A stretch of 64,000 bases of DNA. Origin: Terriglobia bacterium (GTDB lineage: Bacteria; Acidobacteriota; Terriglobia; Bryobacterales; Bryobacteraceae). The stretch is taken from the NCBI GenBank assembly GCA_021325175.1, contig JAJPHS010000032.1, forward strand, positions 28,731 to 92,730. The letters run 5' to 3'. The notes beneath the pieces are model-generated. The model did no database searches and had not been told where the DNA came from. It saw nothing but the letters and a program-made list of their open reading frames with translations. The position numbers and the translations under genes were made by a program. The first letter of the stretch is position 1. Each line of letters begins with the position of its first letter. This document shows positions 36,201 to 44,161 of the stretch, piece after piece.

Positions 36201-37061
36201 AATCGCGCCGGACCATTCCAGATCCAGATCGGCTTCCACCAGATCCGGCGGGCTCACGCCAGGATTCGGCCCGGCGAGCATAAGCTGCGGGTCGTTCGCC
36301 GGCAGGTTGAATCGTTTACGAAAGGCGCGAATATCGGCGAGCGCAACAGCCGTCTGTCCCAGAACCGCGATCTTTTGTCCCGATCCGTCGATGCCGGCCT
36401 GATACAGCGGAGAAATATCATAGATAACCGCGATATCCTCTGGGGCGAGCAGGTGCGAGGAGCCGGAATTGTAGCGCGCGCTCAGCACCGCGGGCCGCAA
36501 TCGAAAATCGTTAAGACCCGTGAAGCCGGCAACGACGCCTGAAAACGCCGCGGGTACGGAGGGATCGCCGGTATTGGCGAAATGCGTTTCGCCGTTTACG
36601 ACATAGCGGTGAAATCCGGTGCGCAGCGCGGCGGACATCCGCGCGGCAGTGCCGCTGAAGGCGATCCAGTGCCGGCCGCGCGCCACCTGCTCGACCGTGA
36701 GCCCCTGCGACTGGAGCCACGCGGTCACTTGCGCAATGTCGCCGCTGCTGAGACCAAAACGGTCGGCGAACTGCTCCGGCGTGATCCAGCGCCGATAATT
36801 CGCCGACGCGGGATTCTGCTGCTCGGCGAGAAACGATTCCAGTCCGGCGGCGGGCGCCAGCAACATCGTTGCATAGCGGATCTCAAAGGAAGGATCGAGC
36901 GCGCCGCGATCGTATTGCGCGCGAGCCTTCGGATGCACCTGCCCGGGAATGGCCACCGTGCGGCTGGGATCGATCGGCTGGTGAATCCGATCCGGCGCGG
37001 CGGAGACGGCCAGCGCGGCGCAAAAGAATACCGCGGCAGTTCGAATTGCGGGATGGTTCAC
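33297..37061 (-). CDS. Secreted S53 (sedolisin/kumamolisin-like) protease with Ig-like and TIGR03437-like domains
   Basis: It is a very large exported serine-carboxyl protease of 1,254 residues. The signal peptide (TAAVFFCAALAVSAA) is followed by a pro-kumamolisin activation domain (AEQQNPASANYRRWITPEQFADRFG). The S53 catalytic domain has the Glu/Asp pair in EADLDLEW, the oxyanion Asp in SSGDQGA and the Ser in GGTSAPTP. After it come a bacterial Ig repeat (PSGSVTFIAGDISLGSAPL), a BACON-like segment and a C-terminal module (SVSNAASGGPALAPGAMAIVRGSNLA, AFVTGEGDVTP) typical of the Solibacter TIGR03437 domain. I start at GTG 37061 after GGAG. It probably acts on protein outside the cell at low pH. 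Confidence 0.9.
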   Translation of the reverse strand: MNHPAIRTAAVFFCAALAVSAAPDRIHQPIDPSRTVAIPGQVHPKARAQYDRGALDPSFEIRYATMLLAPAAGLESFLAEQQNPASANYRRWITPEQFADRFGLSSGDIAQVTAWLQSQGLTVEQVARGRHWIAFSGTAARMSAALRTGFHRYVVNGETHFANTGDPSVPAAFSGVVAGFTGLNDFRLRPAVLSARYNSGSSHLLAPEDIAVIYDISPLYQAGIDGSGQKIAVLGQTAVALADIRAFRKRFNLPANDPQLMLAGPNPGVSPPDLVEADLDLEWSGAIAPAATLVYVYSFDIGYSAQFAVDQNVAPVITMSYGGCELANTPALRTIAQQANAQGITWVASSGDQGATACDIDAPSPQASKGLTATFPASIPEITGVGATQLTEGVGTYWSAVNDANGGSALGYIPEVAWNGSQLRHEIAATGGAASAFFAKPVWQNGAGVPNDGARDVPDVVFAGSPDHDPYLITTGGANLAVGGTSAPTPVFAGVVALLNHSLVAKGNLPQPGLGNINPLLYRLAQATTDVFHDVTAGNNQIPCEQGSPACVDGQAGYVAAPGYDLASGLGSIDVARLAAEWSTGTGSSTTLKVSPSNFDLSDTLQLTATVTGGAIPPSGSVTFIAGDISLGSAPLASGTASISAAGMLVAASTGTITALYSGDAIYNASSGTASAVLNLPASGSLVVPSVSPNPVSQSVNEWAYTVALTEKAGVATRLTGFTINGVPQNLGYWSSTNIPANGKVSASLVASGITPPLNRVYHFTGVDADGSTWTRDLTVPFLGPAGPPFVPSLTLTTTSAVTRNPQGGPLCAWSQDLTLQETSGFLFLLTGLSAGGVNMSNSIQAVFGTTRIAPYSTLRGNICWSETTPAGGVNYQVTAESEIGTTVTVKAVSSLAAPALNPPAMTVSPGVVEMLAANSSEAGTATANIDFGGAPANWTAAIVPSRAASWLKISALSGAGPAQLNLTASASGLSNGVYDATVLIHSPGALPEVAALRVAFVVGSSGAITIDSVSNAASGGPALAPGAMAIVRGSNLAASRQQTGKLPLALSLGGVSATVNGITAPLYSIAPDTLAIQIPYETGLGAAVLGINNNGLIASYLFSVQAAAPAFFTTSGGSLIPNASARQGQTITAFVTGEGDVTPFLATGASPAAGSPAKFLPQPILKYVVSVGGVLAPITFIGVVPGLVGVTQINFVVPLTAPEGAQPLSIGTTAMAVWVGGSGPPVPAGPSAVLSWTPQAEPATLNVLPAGSQ

Positions 37062-37137
37062 TGGAGGACTCCGGTCGGCTCTTCTTACCGAATTACAACA
37101 CAACGGCTTATCAAGCGCATCTCAATCGTTCATCCTT

Positions 37138-38613
37138 CTAGAGAGCCGGTTTGCGGCGCTCCGCTGTGGTCGCTTGCTCGAAGGCATTCGCCAGTTGCAG
37201 CACGCCCCGCTCGTCGCGATGCCGGCCGACAATTTGCAAGCCCGCCGGCAAACCCTCCGGCGTATATCCGCACGGCATCGAAATCGATGGATTTTCCATG
37301 ATCGAGATGAAGTAGCAGGATTTCATCCACTCGATGTACGTTTTCATTTTGACGCCGGCGATCTCGGTGACGTACTCCTGGCTGAGATCGAACGGCGGGA
37401 CCTGCGTGGTCGGCAGAATGAAAAATTCGTACTTTTGTTGGAACACGCGCATCCGTTCCCAGACCGCGGTGTGGAGCGCTTGCGCCCGGCCCAGATCCCC
37501 GGCCGTGAGTTTGGCGCCGCGATCGATCTCCCACAGAATCGTATCTTTCAACTGGCCCGGATGCGCGCGCGCCAATTCCGCATAACCGCCGACATAAGAC
37601 CACGCGCGCAGGCTGTTGAAGGCCTCATCGGCGCCGGAGAAATCGGGCTCAGCCTCCTCGACGATGCAACCCAAAGATTCGAATGTTTTTCGATGCGCGT
37701 TTACGGCGGCTATGATCCGGGGATCGAAGGGAATGCCGCCCAGATTCTTGAACCACGCCACGCGGACGCCCTTGAAGGATCGGCCAAGCGCCGCGGCGAA
37801 GCGCGAACCGGGCTCGGTGATCGAGATCGGGCAGCGATCGTCAGGGCCGGCGATGGCGCTAAGAAACAGCGCGACATCGGGAACGGTGCGGGCCATGGGT
37901 CCCTCGACACTGAGCGTGGACCACGCATTTCCCTTGGGCAATAGCGGAACGCGCCCCGGCGCGGTGCGAAATCCCACCACGCCGCAAAATGCCGCCGGAT
38001 TGCGCAGCGAACCGCCCATATCGCTGCCGCTGGCGATCGGCGTCATCCCGCAGGCGAGCGCGACCGCCGCTCCGCCGCTCGATCCTCCGCAGGTCTTGCT
38101 GAGGTCGTAAGGATTTTTGGTCGCGCCGAAAACTTTATTGAAGGTCTGCGATCCGGCCCCGAATTCCGGCGTATTCGTTTTTCCGAGGGTGATCGCTCCG
38201 GCCTGCCTGGCGCGCTCCACCAGAATCGCGTCGGCGGCGGGCACGTTGTCCTTAAAAATAGGCGAGCCGAACGTGGTGCGGATGCCGGCAGTTTCGATCA
38301 GATCCTTGTGCGCGACCGGCAAGCCATGTAGCGGACCAATCGGGCGGCCACGCGCCTGCTGCTCGTCGGCCTGGCGAGCGTTTTCCATTGCCTGGTCGGC
38401 AACCAAAGTGACAATCGCATTCACCCGCGGATTCACGCGATCGATCTGCTTCAAATGCGCTTCCATCAATTCCCGCGCGCTAATTTTCTTACGGCGAACA
38501 AGCGACGCCATTTCGACGGCGGTCAGGTAGCAGAGCTCCGGCGTTTGCGCCGCCAGCGCCGCCGCTCCCAGGATCTGCCCCGCTTGCCGCCGCGTAATCT
38601 TGTAGTCCGCCAT
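37138..38613 (-). CDS. Amidase (amidase-signature family), possibly exported
   Basis: It hydrolyses a C-N amide bond. The 491-residue protein has the Ser-cisSer-Lys triad region: VAHKDLIETAG with the Lys, TCGGSSGGAAVALA, and GSDMGGSLRNPAAFCGVVGFR with the nucleophile Ser. The N-terminus ITRRQAGQILGAAALAAQ has a twin arginine and a hydrophobic stretch, so Tat export is possible though the motif is not perfect. Relatives include aryl-acylamidases and GatA; the missing GatB/GatC neighbours argue against tRNA amidation. I start at ATG 38613, seven bases after TATCAT. Confidence 0.88.
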   Translation of the reverse strand: MADYKITRRQAGQILGAAALAAQTPELCYLTAVEMASLVRRKKISARELMEAHLKQIDRVNPRVNAIVTLVADQAMENARQADEQQARGRPIGPLHGLPVAHKDLIETAGIRTTFGSPIFKDNVPAADAILVERARQAGAITLGKTNTPEFGAGSQTFNKVFGATKNPYDLSKTCGGSSGGAAVALACGMTPIASGSDMGGSLRNPAAFCGVVGFRTAPGRVPLLPKGNAWSTLSVEGPMARTVPDVALFLSAIAGPDDRCPISITEPGSRFAAALGRSFKGVRVAWFKNLGGIPFDPRIIAAVNAHRKTFESLGCIVEEAEPDFSGADEAFNSLRAWSYVGGYAELARAHPGQLKDTILWEIDRGAKLTAGDLGRAQALHTAVWERMRVFQQKYEFFILPTTQVPPFDLSQEYVTEIAGVKMKTYIEWMKSCYFISIMENPSISMPCGYTPEGLPAGLQIVGRHRDERGVLQLANAFEQATTAERRKPAL

Positions 38614-38620
38614 GGGTCTT

Positions 38621-38626
38621 ATGATA
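38621..38626 (-). promoter_or_regulatory. -10-like hexamer of the amidase gene
   Basis: TATCAT on the minus strand lies 7 bases before the amidase ATG at 38613, consistent with the leaderless pattern elsewhere. Confidence 0.4.
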
Positions 38627-38706
38627 ACAATGGCTGAAAACCACCGCCGCGGTGCGGCGCGGCCACCGGCTGGGTCCAATTTCCCTTGATTTTAAATAAC
38701 TTAGGT

Positions 38707-38722
38707 TTGGCACGGAGCTTGC
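38707..38722 (+). promoter_or_regulatory. Sigma-54 promoter (-24/-12), near-consensus
   Basis: TTGGCACG-N4-TTGC matches the sigma-54 consensus TGGCACG-N4-TTGC at every defined position, with 10 bases between the GG and GC dinucleotides. Transcription would start near 38734, right before the ribosome-binding site GGGAGG (38735-38740) of the gene at 38750. Given the complete match I consider it real. Confidence 0.8.
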
Positions 38723-38749
38723 CTCTTTCGCAGCGGGAGGATGAAGAAG

Positions 38750-39052
38750 ATGAAAAAGCTTATCGGAACACTGTTACTGGCTGGCAGCTCTCTTTTCGCC
38801 GGCCCGCGGATCGCGATTGGAGTTGGAATCGGGGTTCCGGTTGTGCCCGCGCCGGTGATGGCTGCGCCGGCATACGTTCCGCCGTGCCCCGGACCTGGAT
38901 ACACCTGGGTCGCCGGTTATTGGGTCGGCGGCGTGTGGCATGCGGGATATTGGGCTGCGCCTCGGGTGCGGGTCGCTCCACCCGTTGTGGTCGCGCCACG
39001 GTATTATTACGCTCCGCATTATTATCACGAGTATCGCGGCTGGCGGCGGTAA
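38750..39052 (+). CDS. Small secreted WXXGXW-type repeat protein
   Basis: It is a 100-residue exported protein of unknown role. The signal peptide (MKKLIGTLLLAGSSLFAG) is followed by a Pro/Val/Ala-rich stretch and two WxxGxW-like motifs (YTWVAGYWVGG and VWHAGYWAAP), then a Tyr/His-rich basic tail (RYYYAPHYYHEYRGWRR). Proteins with such repeats are common in the envelopes of Acidobacteriota and Proteobacteria. I chose ATG 38750, 9 bases after GGGAGG; ATG 38741 directly abuts that site. A near-perfect sigma-54 promoter drives it. Confidence 0.78.
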   Translation: MKKLIGTLLLAGSSLFAGPRIAIGVGIGVPVVPAPVMAAPAYVPPCPGPGYTWVAGYWVGGVWHAGYWAAPRVRVAPPVVVAPRYYYAPHYYHEYRGWRR

Positions 39053-39109
39053 CTCCGCAGGGCGCATCGCCGCCCGAGAACTCGTTCGTAAAAGCGCCGC
39101 TGGCAAGGT

Positions 39110-39144
39110 GGGGCAAGCCGGTCAAGCTTGCCCCGCTATTCTTT
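39110..39144. terminator. Intrinsic terminator between convergent genes
   Basis: GGGGCAAGC (39110-39118), a 7-base loop and GCTTGCCCC (39126-39134) form a perfect 9-bp stem followed by GCTATTCTTTT. It can end the transcript of the WXXGXW gene and sits just past the stop of the minus-strand cox3. A similar repeat elsewhere in the genome is possible but not seen here. Confidence 0.7.
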
Positions 39145-39148
39145 TCGT

Positions 39149-39751
39149 TCAGCGGGTCCTCAACACCATAAACAGCGCGACCCACAGCACGCCCAGGAAG
39201 TGCCAGTAATAGGCGACCACGTCCACCAACTCGCGCCGTTTCGATTTCGCCAGCAGCACCACTCCCAGGGCGACGATGCCGCCGAGCAGGTGGGCGCCGT
39301 GCAGCCCTGTGAACAGATAAAAAAACGAGCTGTGCGGATTCTGAGAAAGATACGCGCCCTGCGCCATCAGTTCGCGCCACGCGGTTAATTGCGAGGCCAA
39401 AAATCCAGCGCCCAGGCATGCCGTCACGACGAGCAGATGCGAAGCCATCCGCCACTCGCCGCGGCGGAAAACGTGCCGGGCGATTTCAAACATCAGGCTC
39501 GAAGCGAGAATCAGCGCCGTGCTCACCCACAGCGTTTCTGGAAGCTTTATCGGCGCCCAATACGGTGGATGCGCGGACCGCCAGTAGTAGGCCAGCACCA
39601 GCGACGCGAAAAAAATAAATATCGAAATGCAAATCGCCGTAAGACCGACCTTGTAGAGGCCGGGAACCGGCCGGTTCGGATCTTCCAGCGAGGCTGGAAG
39701 CACGACGACCTGTGACGTTTTCCCGACGCGATCGCTCAGTAAGCCCGACAT
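39149..39751 (-). CDS. ctaE: Heme-copper oxidase subunit III
   Basis: It is a membrane subunit of a cytochrome c (or quinol) oxidase. The 200-residue protein has five hydrophobic segments. Conserved subunit III motifs are FTGLHGAHLLGGIVALG and VAYYWHFLGVLWVALFMVL at the end, with the acidic SLMFEIARHVFR in the middle. The length fits the five-helix bacterial type. No subunit I or II gene is nearby, so it is an orphan or belongs to a second oxidase. It converges with the WXXGXW gene. Confidence 0.9.
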   Translation of the reverse strand: MSGLLSDRVGKTSQVVVLPASLEDPNRPVPGLYKVGLTAICISIFIFFASLVLAYYWRSAHPPYWAPIKLPETLWVSTALILASSLMFEIARHVFRRGEWRMASHLLVVTACLGAGFLASQLTAWRELMAQGAYLSQNPHSSFFYLFTGLHGAHLLGGIVALGVVLLAKSKRRELVDVVAYYWHFLGVLWVALFMVLRTR

Positions 39752-39823
39752 CGCCGCATCTCCATTCTATCCCCGCCGCGCCGGCCGCGGCGATCCCCGA
39801 TACTGAAAAAAGGAGGGAAAGGA

Positions 39824-40780
39824 ATGCGCAGCTTTGAGAGCCTGACCGAACCGGAGATTTTGGCCCTCGCCATTTCGCTTGAGGAAGAAGATGAACGCAT
39901 TTACGCCGATTTCGCCGAGGGCCTGCGCGAAAATTTCCCGGCGACGGCGGCCATCATGGACGCCATGCGCGACGAGGAATCCGGTCATCGCCGCCGCCTG
40001 ATCGAACTGTTCCGGCAGAAGTTCGGAAATCATATCCCATTGATCCGGCGCCAGGATGTACGCGGATTCGTGAACCGCCGGCCGGTGTGGCTGGTCCGCC
40101 CGCTGGGACTCGAGACCGTTCGCGCGCAAGGCGCCGCGATGGAGGCGGAAACGCGCCGGTTTTACGAGAAAGCGTCGGCTCGCACGCACGATCCCGCGAT
40201 CCGGCAGTTGCTCGACGATCTCGCCCAGGAAGAGCGCGACCACCAGAATCGCGCCGAGGAATTAATCGAAGACAAGCTGAGCCCCACCGTCAAGCACGAA
40301 GAGGAGGAAGCCCGGCGGCGCCTGTTCGTATTGCAGATCGTGCAACCCGGGCTCGCTGGATTGATGGACGGCTCCGTCTCGACGCTTGCGCCGGTGTTCG
40401 CCGCCGCGGTGGCGACGCACAATCCTTGGGACGCGTTCCGCGTGGGGCTGGCCGCCTCGGTGGGCGCCGGGATCAGCATGGGCTTCGCCGAGGCGCTCTC
40501 CGATGACGGCAGCCTCACCGGCCGCGGGCACCCCTGGGTGCGCGGCATCGTGTGCGGATTGATGACCGCTCTCGGCGGGATCGGACACACCCTGCCGTTT
40601 CTGCTCCCGCAGTTCCGGGTCGCCATGAGCGCCGCGATCGCGGTCGTGGTGGTGGAATTGGGCGTAATTACCTGGATTCGCAATCGCTATATGGAAACGC
40701 CTCCGTTTTCCGCCGCTGTTCAGGTTGGCCTCGGCGGAGCGATGGTCTTCGTCACCGGACTCCTGATCGGCAGTTCCTGA
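39824..40780 (+). CDS. mbfA: MbfA-like iron exporter (rubrerythrin domain fused to VIT1/CCC1 membrane domain)
   Basis: It probably exports iron from the cytoplasm and protects against iron and peroxide stress, as described for MbfA in rhizobia. The first half (about residues 1-160) is a ferritin-like four-helix domain with the di-iron ligand patterns ISLEEEDERIYADF, DEESGHRRRLIELF, EAETRRFYEKA and EERDHQNRAEEL. The second half has about five membrane helices with GLMDGSVSTLAPVFAAA and GFAEALSDDGS, as in the CCC1/VIT1 family. A strong site (GGAGGGAAAGGA) precedes ATG 39824. No Fur or Irr box was recognised. Confidence 0.9.
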   Translation: MRSFESLTEPEILALAISLEEEDERIYADFAEGLRENFPATAAIMDAMRDEESGHRRRLIELFRQKFGNHIPLIRRQDVRGFVNRRPVWLVRPLGLETVRAQGAAMEAETRRFYEKASARTHDPAIRQLLDDLAQEERDHQNRAEELIEDKLSPTVKHEEEEARRRLFVLQIVQPGLAGLMDGSVSTLAPVFAAAVATHNPWDAFRVGLAASVGAGISMGFAEALSDDGSLTGRGHPWVRGIVCGLMTALGGIGHTLPFLLPQFRVAMSAAIAVVVVELGVITWIRNRYMETPPFSAAVQVGLGGAMVFVTGLLIGSS

Positions 40781-40803
40781 CGGGCAAAACACGCTCGTCC
40801 TGA

Positions 40804-40809
40804 TAGAAT
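40804..40809 (+). promoter_or_regulatory. -10-like hexamer of the MFS gene
   Basis: TAGAAT ends 8 bases before the ATG at 40818; no Shine-Dalgarno sequence lies between them. Confidence 0.45.
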
Positions 40810-40817
40810 GGACGCCC

Positions 40818-42125
40818 ATGACCCAGTACAGCGCGAAAGAGCAGCGCGGCTGGTACATGTACGACTTCGCCAATTCGGCGTTTTCGACCACCGTCGTAAC
40901 GCTTTTTCTCGGGCCGTACCTGACCGCGATCGCGAAATCGGCGGCCGCTCCCGATGGCTACATCCATCCGTTCGGCTGGGCGCTCGATCCGCGCAGTTAC
41001 TGGAGCTTCCTGGTCAGCCTCTCCGTCATTCTCCAGGTTCTGTTTCTGCCGATCATCGGCGCGGTCGCCGATTATGGCCGGCGGAAAAAAGAAGTCCTCG
41101 CCGCCACCGCGTATCTTGGCGCATCGGCCACCATTGGGATGCTGTTCCTCCAAGGCCGCGATTTTCTCTTCGGCGGCTTGCTGTTTCTTGTCGCCAACGT
41201 GGCCTTCGGCGCCTCGGTTGTGATCTACAACTCATTTCTTCCCGAAATCGCGCCGCCGGAAGATCGCGACGCGGTGTCGTCGAAAGGTTTCGGCATCGGA
41301 TACATCGGCGGCGGATTGCTGCTGGCGCTGAACCTGATTCTTTACCTGAGAGCCGGCGCCGTCGGCGTCAGTGAAGGACTCGCGGTGCGCATCAGCCTCT
41401 GCTCGGCCGGCGTCTGGTGGGCCATCTTCACCATCCCCACGCTTCTCGCGCTGCGAAATCGCGGCGCCGCGCGAAACCTGCCGCCGGGCGAACGCGCCGT
41501 CGAAGCCGTCCTGAAGCAGCTCGCCCACACGCTGAGCGATCTGCGCCGCTTTCCGCAGACCGTCACGTTCCTGATCGCCTATCTTCTCTATAACGACGCG
41601 ATTCAGACGGTTCTCAATCTCGCGTCGCAGTTCGGAAACGACGAGTTGAAAATTCCCGTTTCCACGCTGACGCTGGCGATCCTCATGGTGCAATTCGTGG
41701 CCTTCTTCGGCTCCATCGCCTTCAACCGCGTCGCCGCCGCGGTCAACGCCAAACGCGCGGTGATCCTCACGCTGGTCATCTGGACGGCCGTGCTGTTCTA
41801 CATTTACGCCGCGGTCAAAACAACGCTCGAATTTTTCGTGATGGCGGCGATCGTCGCCATGGTCATGGGCGGCAGCCAGGCGCTGAGCCGGTCACTTTAC
41901 GCGCAAATCGTCCCGCGCGAAAAAGAAGCGGAATATTTCAGCATTTACGAGATCAGCGACAAAGGGACAAGCTGGATGTGCCCGCTCCTGTTTGGTCTGG
42001 CCATGCAGTACACGCACAGCTACCGCATCGCGGTGCTTTCGCTCATCGTCTTCTTCATCGCCGGACTGCTGGTGCTGCTGAAGGTTGATATTCCGCGCGG
42101 GGAAAAAGACGTCGCCGCCGGTTGA
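40818..42125 (+). CDS. MFS transporter of the Atg22/UMF1 family
   Basis: It is a 12-helix membrane transporter of 435 residues. The start GWYMYDFANSAFSTTVVTLFLGPYL is the hallmark of the Atg22-like (vacuole effluxer) family, in which bacterial members are of unknown substrate and the yeast protein exports amino acids from the vacuole. GAVADYGRRKKEVLAATAYLG is the MFS loop 2-3 motif, and SRSLYAQIVPREKEAEYFSIYEISDKGTSW is strongly conserved. Its stop codon directly abuts that of the next, opposite gene. Confidence 0.88.
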   Translation: MTQYSAKEQRGWYMYDFANSAFSTTVVTLFLGPYLTAIAKSAAAPDGYIHPFGWALDPRSYWSFLVSLSVILQVLFLPIIGAVADYGRRKKEVLAATAYLGASATIGMLFLQGRDFLFGGLLFLVANVAFGASVVIYNSFLPEIAPPEDRDAVSSKGFGIGYIGGGLLLALNLILYLRAGAVGVSEGLAVRISLCSAGVWWAIFTIPTLLALRNRGAARNLPPGERAVEAVLKQLAHTLSDLRRFPQTVTFLIAYLLYNDAIQTVLNLASQFGNDELKIPVSTLTLAILMVQFVAFFGSIAFNRVAAAVNAKRAVILTLVIWTAVLFYIYAAVKTTLEFFVMAAIVAMVMGGSQALSRSLYAQIVPREKEAEYFSIYEISDKGTSWMCPLLFGLAMQYTHSYRIAVLSLIVFFIAGLLVLLKVDIPRGEKDVAAG

Positions 42126-43814
42126 TTATTCCGGACCCGTATACCGGCGTTCGATCGCCGCGCGTATCCTGCGGCGGCCGTCGCGGGCGTCGCGCTGGCT
42201 GCTCTCCACCTGTGCGGCTTCGCGGGCCAGCGCCTCGTCCTTGATTTTTTCCCGAAACCACTTCGAATAATCGTGTTTTTTCAGATGATAATTCCAGGTT
42301 TCATCGTCTACTCCATCGGCCATCTGAAGAAAAGTCATCAGGTTCTGCGCCCGGAGATTCAATTTTTCCCTGGCGCCGCGAAAGTAGAACGAATTGTCTT
42401 CGCCCAGATCGCCGCGGGCGTACTTTCGCTTGTGGCGCTTGCGCGACAGCTCGGATTCGATCAGGCGCACGCGGCGCGGCCGGCCGTTCTTCAACAACCA
42501 CGCGACCGCTTCGTGTTTCGGCAGATCCGGCTCCGCTACTTGCGGCGCCTCAATTCCAACCGATTCTGCGAATTCGCGGACCCGTTCGCCCGCATCGTCC
42601 CCCACCGCGATCAGCGCGTCCACCGCTTGCAGAGCCGCCGGGGAAACATGGTCCGGATGAATCGTAATCAGGACCAGGTTTTTCAGAGCGTCGCTCGATG
42701 ACGCGGGCGCCCAGTCCTCGGGCATCATATGATGCGCTTCATCGACGATGATCCAGTGCGGGCGGCCAATGCGCGAGCGCATCTCCTGCAATTTCGGCAG
42801 CAGCACGGAAAAAAAAACCGGCCGGTCCGCCATCGCGACGCCGAGCATGTTCACCACAACCTGCGAGTCCGGCTTCTCCAGCGCCTGCAAGACGGCTTCC
42901 ACGGACGGCGCGGTATTCTCGTCTCCGATCGAAATCGCCCCTGGAAGCGCTTCATAATCTCCTTCCGGGTCGATCAGGCAGGTCTGATACTTTTTCCCGA
43001 TCCGCTCCTCCACCAGACCGGTGACGAAAGTGGACTTGCCGCCGCCGGACGTGCCCGCCACCATCAACGTCGTATCCCATGCCGGAACAAATACCTCCCG
43101 GTCTTGCTCGTGCCCGATCAGAATGCGGCACCGGCCGGGGGCGCCCAGCGCGTCGCCCGCCAGGATGCGATCGATCAGCTCGCTCACTCCCGCGCCGCAT
43201 TCACCGCGCGTCACCACGCCGGCCGTTTCCTTCACCGAGGGAATTGCGTTGGCCACCGCTGCTGACGCTTCGCAGAAGCGCAGGAATGCATGGTCGTTTT
43301 CGGCGTCGCCGATACCCACCGTGTTGTGCTCGGAAAGGCAGAGATCGAATAGAGCAGCCGCTAAGCCGGTCCTTTTATTGACGCCGGAGGGCAAGATCAT
43401 GACCGAGCTTTTGTTGAAAATCACCTGTAATTCAAGGCCCAGCTCGCCGATGATTTTGATCATTTCCACTTCCGCCGGACGGCGCGTCGAGATGATCACA
43501 TCGCCGGCGCCCAGCGGTTCCACGCCCCGCCGCCGCAAAGCTTCGAAAAACGCCCGGGGCGCGGGCTCGGCGAGAGTCCGTTTTTGCCGCGTCCCCGGCG
43601 AATAAAGAACCGCGCCATTTTCGGCCACCACGCGATCGAAAAGATCGAGTTGGGGGAAAACCGACTTCAATTCCTCCAGCACGCGGCCCGTGACCAGGAT
43701 CAGTTTGCGTCCGGATTGCCGGAATCGCTCCAGCGCGGCGAGCGTGGCCGAATCGACCACGCCGTCCCGCGCCAGCGTTCCATCGTAATCCGATGCGAGC
43801 GCGAGATATTGCAC
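42126..43814 (-). CDS. Fusion of a HAD-IIB phosphatase and a HerA/FtsK-like P-loop ATPase
   Basis: The 562-residue protein joins two enzymes. Residues 1-220 are a Cof-type HAD hydrolase with the nucleophile motif DYDGTLA (Asp9, Asp11), LVTGR near 40, a Lys in NKR near 147 and GIGDAEND at 167-174. Residues about 230-460 are a HerA-like ATPase with Walker A GTSGGGKST at 254-262, LIDPEGDYE (HerA family) and Walker B WIIVDEAHH at 354-362. The C-terminus is a helical tail with YHLKKHDYSKWFREKIKDE. No membrane segment is seen. Sugar-phosphate hydrolysis is typical of the first part; the job of the fusion is unknown. GTG start supported by TAAACT six bases upstream. Confidence 0.82.
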   Translation of the reverse strand: MQYLALASDYDGTLARDGVVDSATLAALERFRQSGRKLILVTGRVLEELKSVFPQLDLFDRVVAENGAVLYSPGTRQKRTLAEPAPRAFFEALRRRGVEPLGAGDVIISTRRPAEVEMIKIIGELGLELQVIFNKSSVMILPSGVNKRTGLAAALFDLCLSEHNTVGIGDAENDHAFLRFCEASAAVANAIPSVKETAGVVTRGECGAGVSELIDRILAGDALGAPGRCRILIGHEQDREVFVPAWDTTLMVAGTSGGGKSTFVTGLVEERIGKKYQTCLIDPEGDYEALPGAISIGDENTAPSVEAVLQALEKPDSQVVVNMLGVAMADRPVFFSVLLPKLQEMRSRIGRPHWIIVDEAHHMMPEDWAPASSSDALKNLVLITIHPDHVSPAALQAVDALIAVGDDAGERVREFAESVGIEAPQVAEPDLPKHEAVAWLLKNGRPRRVRLIESELSRKRHKRKYARGDLGEDNSFYFRGAREKLNLRAQNLMTFLQMADGVDDETWNYHLKKHDYSKWFREKIKDEALAREAAQVESSQRDARDGRRRIRAAIERRYTGPE

Positions 43815-43820
43815 GCCCTC

Positions 43821-43826
43821 AGTTTA
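43821..43826 (-). promoter_or_regulatory. -10-like hexamer of the HAD-ATPase gene
   Basis: TAAACT on the minus strand is followed by 6 bases and the GTG start at 43814. A modest match with the recurrent spacing. Confidence 0.35.
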
Positions 43827-43878
43827 CGGGGATCGGGAAACGTAAGGCAAGGCGCCAGCATCACACTCCGGGGGTGCT

Positions 43879-44154
43879 ATGAAGACTCGAATTACACTCG
43901 CGTGCGGAATCCTGATCGTGATGTTCGCGGGTTGTTCTCGATCGCCCGAAGAACGGCAGCAGCAGGCCGATGACGCCGCGCGGCAGGCAGGACGCGCTGC
44001 TTATCAAGCCGCGGAAAAAGCAAAACAGGCGGCAAAAGAAGCCGAAAAAGCCGCCGAGGACCTGAATCGCAAGCTGGAACACGCCGGCGTTGAAGCGCGC
44101 AAGGGCTGGGATGAAGCCAAGCGCGATCACCAACAGCAGCCTCCACCGCAATAA
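43879..44154 (+). CDS. Small Ala/Lys/Glu-rich lipoprotein
   Basis: It is a 91-residue lipoprotein with the lipobox FAGC (LACGILIVMFAGCSRS). The mature part is one long amphipathic helix rich in Ala, Lys, Glu and Gln (ADDAARQAGRAAYQAAEKAKQ and onward), likely a coiled coil, with a Gln/Pro tail. By analogy with Lpp-like or YtxH-like helices it may be structural in the envelope; no family is assigned. No ribosome-binding site beyond GGGGG is seen before the ATG. Confidence 0.72.
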   Translation: MKTRITLACGILIVMFAGCSRSPEERQQQADDAARQAGRAAYQAAEKAKQAAKEAEKAAEDLNRKLEHAGVEARKGWDEAKRDHQQQPPPQ

Positions 44155-44161
44155 GCAGCAA

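Noticed and set aside
43846..43859. GG-N10-GC before the small lipoprotein as a sigma-54 promoter
   Set aside because: Only the dinucleotides match; such spacing is frequent by chance at this base composition.
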